Positions 60,868 through 64,000 of a stretch of DNA of 64,000 nucleotides are shown one piece after another. Within the stretch, counting starts at the first letter, position 1. Each line of letters starts with the position of its first letter. Both the position numbers and the translations under genes were made by a program. This DNA comes from Bilophila sp964538355 (lineage in GTDB: Bacteria > Desulfobacterota > Desulfovibrionia > Desulfovibrionales > Desulfovibrionaceae). Below the pieces are notes generated by a model, which saw nothing but the letters and a program-made list of their open reading frames with translations, was not told the origin of the DNA and did not search any database. The DNA is taken from NCBI GenBank assembly GCA_964538355.1, contig CAZIFC010000002.1:62001-126000 (forward strand), in the 5' to 3' direction.

Positions 60868-61908
60868 ATGAACTATTGGATCAGTATCCTCTTCAGGATC
60901 ATTCCGCTTGCGATGGCGGGGATTTGTCTCGGCTACGGCTGGTTCATCTGGGCTATGGGCACTGACGCCGACAGCTACGTTGCCGGGCATGTGGTGGTCT
61001 TTCTCAGCGTCATCTGCGTGGCCTTGTTCGCCACGGCGGCAACCATCATCCGGCAACTCATCCACACCTACAGCGCGGCTTTCAAAATCGCGCTGCCCAT
61101 TGTCGGCTATATCGCCGCAGCCATCGCCATCAGCGGCGGCCTGCTCGTCATCCGGTCAGGCTCGGAAGCCGAACGTTTCGTAGCGGGGCATGTCGTCTTC
61201 GGGCTTGGGCTGATCGCCTGCTGCGTATCTACCGTAGCCCTCTCCTCCACCCGGTTCATCCTGATCCCGGGCAACTCCAAGGCCGGCCCGGGGCACAAGC
61301 CGGAAAACGCCTTTTCCAGCGGAACAACCGCCTTTCTGATCGCCATCCCCTGCCTCTGCGCCCTGATCGCCGTGCTCTGGGGGCTGTTTATTCTGGACTC
61401 GGAATCCGCGCCACACATGGTTGCCGGACACGTCCTGACGGGCATAGGCCTTGTCTGCGCCAGCCTTATCGCCCTTGTCGCCAGCGTCGCCCGGCAGATC
61501 CAAAACACCTACGGCAACGCCGACAAGAGGTTCTGGCCCTGGCTGGTCATCATCATGGGGAGCATCGACATCCTCTGGGGCCTGTACCTGCTGATCTTCG
61601 ACTACAGCCCGGTGACGATCGCCCCCGGATTCGTGCTTATCGGACTTGGCATCGTCTGCTACAGCATCCTGAGCAAGGTGCTCCTGCTGGCTCTGGTCTG
61701 GCGTCACCCCTACCCGCTGTCCAAGCGCATTCCGCTTATTCCGGTGCTTACGGCCCTGGCCTGCCTGTTCATCGCGGCCTTCCTGTTTGAGGCCGCGGCG
61801 TTCGATCCGGCGTACATGGTTCCTGCGCGCGTACTGGTCGGGCTTGGCGGCATCTGCTTCACCCTGTTCTCGATAGTCTCCATTCTGGAGAGCGGCACTT
61901 CCAGCTGA
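60868..61908 (+). CDS. DUF2776-like membrane protein with five two-helix repeats
   Basis: 346 aa, about ten helices; AAAGGAG box before the ATG at 60868. The sequence repeats a unit of two helices around a conserved (V/A)AGHV or (A/V)P(G/A)xVL loop: VAGHVV near 38, VAGHVV near 104, VAGHVL near 183, and weaker APGFVL and VPARVL later, each followed by a LGxxC-type helix. The N-terminus (MNYWISILFRIIPLAMAGIC) agrees with the DUF2776 family as I recall it. Function unknown. Confidence 0.72.
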   Translation: MNYWISILFRIIPLAMAGICLGYGWFIWAMGTDADSYVAGHVVVFLSVICVALFATAATIIRQLIHTYSAAFKIALPIVGYIAAAIAISGGLLVIRSGSEAERFVAGHVVFGLGLIACCVSTVALSSTRFILIPGNSKAGPGHKPENAFSSGTTAFLIAIPCLCALIAVLWGLFILDSESAPHMVAGHVLTGIGLVCASLIALVASVARQIQNTYGNADKRFWPWLVIIMGSIDILWGLYLLIFDYSPVTIAPGFVLIGLGIVCYSILSKVLLLALVWRHPYPLSKRIPLIPVLTALACLFIAAFLFEAAAFDPAYMVPARVLVGLGGICFTLFSIVSILESGTSS

Positions 61909-61989
61909 TATGGCCTTTCAAACCGATTTGCCCTAGCATGGCGGCGCAGGGAACCATTCCTCTGCACCGCCACATTTTTGGGAGACGCC

Positions 61990-62802
61990 ATGGACAACAA
62001 TCTGCTCCAAACACGCCTGAATGAGGCCTTCTCGCTGCTTTCCCAAGGAAAGCCCGCCGAAGCGGAACGGATCTACCAAGCCCTGCTGACGCCAGAACTT
62101 TCTGGCGGAGGGCGCTTTCTCGTGCTGGACGGCCTTGCACGCTGCCTTCATCTTCAAGGAAAACTTGAAGAATCCGATACCCTGTTCGAAGAATCGCTGA
62201 ACGGTCTGGAAAAGCTGTTCGGGCCGGATCACCCTCATGTCGCCGGAGCCTTGCAAAACCTCGCCCGAATCCGTTCCGAGCGCGGCCTGCTGGACGAAGC
62301 CGCCCGCCTTGGCGAACGCGCCCTGCAGAGCCTGCAGGCCCGGCTTCCGCCGGACGATCTCCGTATTGCGGACGCGCTGTTGAATCTCTCCTCGCACCAA
62401 TATGCCGCCAAAAAGTATGATCTTGCCGAAACCAACCTCAAGGCCGCCATGCGGCTTTGGGAGGACAAGGAAGGACGGCGTTGTTTCGGCGTTTCCACCT
62501 GCCTGAACAACCTCGGCAGAATCTGCGAGGAGCGAGGCGAATCCGGACAGGGCGTCACCTACCATCAGGAGGCATCGGGCATCCGTAAGGAAATCCTCGG
62601 GGATCATCCTGAAACGGCCTTTTCGCTCGGCAACTTCGGAGCGGCCCTTGCCGGAGACAGGCAATGGCATAAGGCGGCGGAAACGCTTTCCGAAGCACTC
62701 GCCTGCTATGAACGTATCGGCCTTGGCGACACCCCGGATGCGGAAACCTGCCGCCGCAACCTCGAACTCTGCCGCAGGGAAGCCCGCTTCGAAAAAGGGT
62801 AA
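61990..62802 (+). CDS. TPR-repeat protein (kinesin-light-chain-like)
   Basis: 270 aa from the ATG at 61990 with a GGAG box. About five TPR units with the paired 42-residue spacing of kinesin-light-chain repeats (SGGGRFLVLDGLARCLHLQG; HPHVAGALQNLARIRSERGL; ADALLNLSSHQYAAKKYDLA; TCLNNLGRICEERGESGQGV). No signal peptide. Protein-interaction role; partners unknown. It is followed by a terminator. Confidence 0.8.
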   Translation: MDNNLLQTRLNEAFSLLSQGKPAEAERIYQALLTPELSGGGRFLVLDGLARCLHLQGKLEESDTLFEESLNGLEKLFGPDHPHVAGALQNLARIRSERGLLDEAARLGERALQSLQARLPPDDLRIADALLNLSSHQYAAKKYDLAETNLKAAMRLWEDKEGRRCFGVSTCLNNLGRICEERGESGQGVTYHQEASGIRKEILGDHPETAFSLGNFGAALAGDRQWHKAAETLSEALACYERIGLGDTPDAETCRRNLELCRREARFEKG

Positions 62803-62873
62803 GAGCCATCGAGGGATTGTCCACGGGACATCGCGCCCAAAAGCTTCGCTCGGATTTCGGATGCCGGAAAACG

Positions 62874-62906
62874 CACGGGGCCTCCCATCTTCTGGAAGGC
62901 CCCGTG
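62874..62906. terminator. terminator between TPR gene and nadE
   Basis: Arms 62874-62883 and 62897-62906 pair perfectly over 10 bp; T-rich tract on the plus side. On the minus side a T4 run lies 3 bp behind, so it may serve the nadE side too. Confidence 0.75.
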
Positions 62907-62931
62907 TTTCTTCTCTCAAGAGGAACATCCG

Positions 62932-63774
62932 CTACAGGCGGACATGCACACCAAAGGCATGCTTCCCAACCGGAAGGATCGAAGGCATCTGGGGCCGCTT
63001 GAACGCGCTCTTGCGGAGCAGTTCGAACACGCGATCAACCTGCCCGCGGGAAATCCCGGGCAAGTCAATTTCCGCGGCAGGGCGCGATTCTTCAATCAAC
63101 GCATGGAGGATTGAATCCAGAACGTCGTAGGGAGGCAGAGAATCCTCATCCTTCTGTCCGGGACGCAACTCCGCCGAGGGAGCCTTGTCGAAAATATTCT
63201 GGGGGATGACCGTGCGGCCCTCGTGCGCATTGATCCATGCCGCCAGCTGATAGACTTCCGTCTTGTACAGATCGGCAATGGGGGCCAGAGCACCGCAGGT
63301 ATCTCCATACATGGTGCAATATCCGGCGGCCACTTCGGACTTGTTGCCTGTGGCAAAAAGCATCCATCCAAACTTGTTGGAAAAAGCCATGAGCGTTACG
63401 CCACGGATGCGTGACTGGAGGTTTTCTTCCGTCACATCCTTTTCCCTGCCCGCGAAAGCAGGGGCGAGGGCTGCTTCAAAGGCCTCCATCATGGGGGCGA
63501 TCGGAACCGTAACGGTTTGAATCCCCAGATTGGCGGCAAGCTCTTCGGAATCGGTGACGCTTCCCTCGCTTGACCACGGGGAGGGCATCAGCACGCCGTG
63601 CACATGCTCCTTTCCGAGCGCGCCCACAGCCAACGCCGCAACGAGAGCGGAATCCATGCCGCCGGAAAGCCCGATGACGACATCCGTAAAGCCGTTTTTC
63701 CGCACATGATCACGAATGCCGGAGGTCAGCAGTTCCCAAACCGATTTCCAGTCCTTGGCGGGAAGAGTCGACAT
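62932..63774 (-). CDS. nadE: NAD+ synthetase (ammonia-dependent domain)
   Basis: 280 aa. The PP-loop SGGMDSALVAALAVG (37-51) binds ATP. NAIVRNKSEVA-type motif is seen as FATGNKSEVAAGYCTMYGD. No glutaminase domain, so it probably takes ammonia directly. The start overlaps the dapB stop by one base (TAATG), so both share a transcript. Length matches E. coli NadE (275). Confidence 0.93.
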   Translation of the reverse strand: MSTLPAKDWKSVWELLTSGIRDHVRKNGFTDVVIGLSGGMDSALVAALAVGALGKEHVHGVLMPSPWSSEGSVTDSEELAANLGIQTVTVPIAPMMEAFEAALAPAFAGREKDVTEENLQSRIRGVTLMAFSNKFGWMLFATGNKSEVAAGYCTMYGDTCGALAPIADLYKTEVYQLAAWINAHEGRTVIPQNIFDKAPSAELRPGQKDEDSLPPYDVLDSILHALIEESRPAAEIDLPGISRGQVDRVFELLRKSAFKRPQMPSILPVGKHAFGVHVRL

Positions 63775-64000
63775 TATTTCAACCTCGATTTCAGGATATC
63801 GCTCATGGCGTAGACCTTGCCGCCCGGCTGGCCCGGAAGCCACGCGGCGGCGCGCAGGGCACCCTGGGCGAAATTCTCCCGGGAGTGCGCCTGATGCGTC
63901 ACTTCAATCCGTTCTCCGGGGCCCATGAAATAGACGGTGTGTACGCCTACCACATCGCCGCCACGGATCGTCTGAACGCCGATTTCATCCTTCGGACGTT
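63774..64000 (-). CDS. dapB: 4-hydroxy-tetrahydrodipicolinate reductase, 3' end (partial)
   Basis: Last 75 codons only; the gene runs off the window edge. They read RPKDEIGVQTIRGGDVVGVH and on to a tail with GERIEVTHQAHSRENFAQGA, matching the end of DapB of the lysine/diaminopimelate pathway. Stop TAA at 63776-63774 overlaps the nadE start. Confidence 0.88.
   Translation of the reverse strand, partial: RPKDEIGVQTIRGGDVVGVHTVYFMGPGERIEVTHQAHSRENFAQGALRAAAWLPGQPGGKVYAMSDILKSRLK

Noticed and set aside
1..64000. tRNA, rRNA, CRISPR, insertion sequence or prophage elements
   Set aside because: None seen on reading both strands; no transposase-like or integrase-like product and no arrays of direct repeats.

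Overview
The window reads as chromosomal DNA of a moderately GC-rich, anaerobic, Gram-negative bacterium of the Desulfovibrionaceae type (Bilophila or Desulfovibrio-like). This rests on its gene families: an NfnA/NfnB pair beside a 1,200-residue FAD/Fe-S D-2-hydroxyacid (lactate-type) dehydrogenase, separate glyQ and glyS, a DUF4390-NtrY pair, and an EutS/EutP microcompartment pair. It is a dense housekeeping region on both strands, with strong intrinsic terminators between units. I see no rRNA, tRNA, CRISPR array, insertion sequence or phage gene.

Left part (1-12 kb): a SurA-like chaperone, RodZ-like protein, RecO, GlyQ and GlyS run as one forward operon. Then come rpsT with two tandem terminators, recN, a GpdQ-like phosphodiesterase, and an MHS-type transporter divergent from a LacI-family regulator. 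Two identical 14-bp palindromes lie in that divergent gap and are the best operator candidates of the window.

12-24 kb: a leftward set of an RdgC-like pair plus DppB/DppC permeases, an HD-domain protein, then dnaE and queD forward. A leftward eutS-eutP pair stands alone, without other microcompartment genes. Small unknown proteins, a TIGR01777-type epimerase and an FmdB zinc ribbon follow.

24-33 kb: a DUF4390 protein and a NtrY-like sensor kinase with no adjacent regulator, a small lipoprotein, an NhaC antiporter behind a long structured leader, an AT-rich patch with two small membrane proteins, and a two-domain PPK2 polyphosphate kinase.

33-48 kb: ilvB-ilvN leading to ilvC, with a terminator after ilvN and a second one inside the ilvC leader. 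Then YggT, a HAD phosphatase, tatA, an ACT-domain protein, bamD, trxB-trxA behind a clear sigma70 promoter, tsaD, fbp, and a pgsA-ftsB-TPR-lipoprotein operon.

47-64 kb: an Mrp/ApbC ATPase, pcm, a CBS pair protein, an M23 peptidase, a 48-aa Cys-rich FeoB-associated type protein behind a sigma70 promoter overlapped by a Fur-like box, nfnB/nfnA, the large FAD/Fe-S dehydrogenase, an RlmM-like methyltransferase, a U32 protein, an EamA transporter, a DUF2776-like five-repeat membrane protein, a TPR protein, nadE and the 3' end of dapB.

All calls come from reading the sequence and recalling family motifs; no database search was run.
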